In this document: piece after piece, positions 5,436 to 6,388 of the stretch
Position numbering within the stretch: position 1 is the stretch's first letter
How the letters are laid out: each line of letters begins with the position of its first letter
DNA from: JANRLJ01 sp034437895
GTDB taxonomy: Bacteria; Chloroflexota; Anaerolineae; Aggregatilineales; Phototrophicaceae
Direction: 5' to 3'
NCBI GenBank assembly: GCA_034437895.1
Contig: DAOTTO010000232.1
Location: forward strand, 1 to 6,388
DNA: 6,388 nt
The notes under the pieces: model-generated
The model's database searches: none
What the model saw: only the letters and a program-made list of their open reading frames with translations
Told to the model about the DNA's origin: nothing
Program-made: the position numbers and the translations under genes

Positions 5436-6388
5436 ATGCGTAAAAAAGTCGTCCTCATCACAGGCGCGAATGGCGAAGTCGGTCACGGATTGATTCGGCA
5501 GATGAACGCGATGGAGGACGCGCCGCAGATTCTCGTCCTTGATGTGCGGGGGTTGGATGAGCCGATTCAAGGACTGGTCGATACGGCGATTGTGGGCGAT
5601 ATTCTGGATACGTCGCTGCTCGATATGCTCATGAGCGAATACGAGATCGACACGGTGTATCATCTCGCCGCGCTGCTTTCTACCCATTCCGAGTTCCGCC
5701 CGGAATCAGCGCATCGTGTGAACGTGCAGGGGACGATCAATCTGTTGCAACTGGCGATTGAGCAGGCTCGTTGGCGTAATCAGGCCGTCAAATTTATTTT
5801 CCCCAGTTCGGTTGCCGCTTACGGAATGCCGGATTTAGCGACAAAGGCCACCGTCCCGCCCGTGAAAGAAGACGAATTCACCAACCCGACTACGATGTAC
5901 GGCTGCAATAAACTCTACTGCGAGCATCTAGGCCGCTACTACACCTCGCATTATCGCCAGCTTGCCGTCACCCGTGATGAATACGGTGTGGATTTTCGCT
6001 GTGTGCGCTTCCCCGGCCTCATCAGCGCAACGACACTCCCTGCCGGAGGGACGAGCGATTATGCACCGGAAATGCTCCATGCCGCCGCCAAAGGTGAACC
6101 GTATGCTAGCTTTGTCCGTCCCGATACCGCGATGCCGTTTATGGCGATGCCGGATGCCATCCGCGCTTTATTGAATCTCGCCGATGCGCCGAGAGAAAAT
6201 CTAACACGCGCCGTCTACAACGTCAGCAGCTTCAGCCTGTCAGCGGAGCAAATCGCTGATCGTGTAAAAACCGCATTCTCCGGCGCACAGATCACATATG
6301 AACCTTCCGCTGGACGGCAGGGCATTGTCGATAGCTGGCCTGCCGATATGGACGATTCCACCGCCCGCCGTGATTGGGGCTGGCAGCC
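5436..6388 (+). CDS. tdh: L-threonine 3-dehydrogenase, SDR type (3' end missing)
   Basis: The frame is open from ATG 5436 to the window edge, 317 codons, so only a short C-terminal tail is missing for a family of about 310-330 residues. It should oxidise L-threonine with NAD+ to 2-amino-3-ketobutyrate in the cytoplasm, the first step of threonine conversion to glycine and acetyl-CoA. The Rossmann motif is TGANGEVG (9-16). Asp36 ends strand two, which favours NAD over NADP. The extended-SDR catalytic set is Ser125 (FPSSVAAYG), Tyr155 and Lys159 (YGCNK). Features separating it from general sugar epimerases are DFRCVRFPGLIS (186-197), GGTSDYA, and the C-terminal RQ, DSWP (299-302), DDS and DWGW (313-316) pattern known from SDR-type threonine dehydrogenases, including mammalian TDH. 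About ten residues near 171-181 look inserted relative to the mammalian enzyme. Generic annotation would call it NAD-dependent epimerase/dehydratase. It is transcribed divergently from the kinase. Confidence 0.88.
   Translation, partial: MRKKVVLITGANGEVGHGLIRQMNAMEDAPQILVLDVRGLDEPIQGLVDTAIVGDILDTSLLDMLMSEYEIDTVYHLAALLSTHSEFRPESAHRVNVQGTINLLQLAIEQARWRNQAVKFIFPSSVAAYGMPDLATKATVPPVKEDEFTNPTTMYGCNKLYCEHLGRYYTSHYRQLAVTRDEYGVDFRCVRFPGLISATTLPAGGTSDYAPEMLHAAAKGEPYASFVRPDTAMPFMAMPDAIRALLNLADAPRENLTRAVYNVSSFSLSAEQIADRVKTAFSGAQITYEPSAGRQGIVDSWPADMDDSTARRDWGWQ

Noticed and set aside
5202..5687. 161-codon minus-strand open frame
   Set aside because: It is antisense to the start of the dehydrogenase and reads through the palindrome and control region; its His/Arg/Cys-rich translation resembles no family, while the plus-strand frame has clear SDR motifs.

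Overview
The window carries four protein genes: two complete and two cut by the window edges. They are a partial GNAT-type acetyltransferase (+), a complete amylosucrase of glycoside hydrolase family GH13 (+), a complete transmembrane Ser/Thr protein kinase with a seven-blade WD40 propeller (-), and a nearly complete SDR-type L-threonine 3-dehydrogenase (+). I see no tRNA, rRNA, CRISPR array, transposase or phage gene. The combination of a PknB-type kinase fused to WD40 repeats, a GH13_4 amylosucrase, an SDR-type threonine dehydrogenase and a GTAGGGGCG-type dispersed palindrome suggests a free-living bacterium of the Chloroflexota (Anaerolineae-like). This is inference from family distribution, not a marker-based placement.

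Layout. Bases 1-693 hold the 3' part of the acetyltransferase. A 91-base gap with a TATAAT box leads into the amylosucrase (785-2758). The amylosucrase and the kinase converge, and their stop codons share bases 2756-2757, so there is no intergenic DNA for a terminator. A strong hairpin in the amylosucrase-sense RNA lies just past its stop, inside the last WD40 blade of the kinase gene. The kinase starts at a GTG at 5025 with a good Shine-Dalgarno sequence. Bases 5026-5435 are a 410-base divergent control region between the kinase and the dehydrogenase. It holds putative divergent promoters, a perfect 28-base palindrome, outer arms that could pair around it, and a separate 16-base inverted repeat near the dehydrogenase start. 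The dehydrogenase runs off the right edge at 6388.

Functionally the genes look like independent transcription units, not one pathway. The amylosucrase would convert sucrose to an alpha-1,4-glucan plus fructose. The dehydrogenase would oxidise threonine to 2-amino-3-ketobutyrate. The kinase looks like a membrane sensor with a cytoplasmic catalytic domain and an external propeller. I found no convincing new multi-gene system. The most interesting unexplained DNA is the structured leader at 5294-5403 and the strand-asymmetric hairpin at the convergent gene junction.
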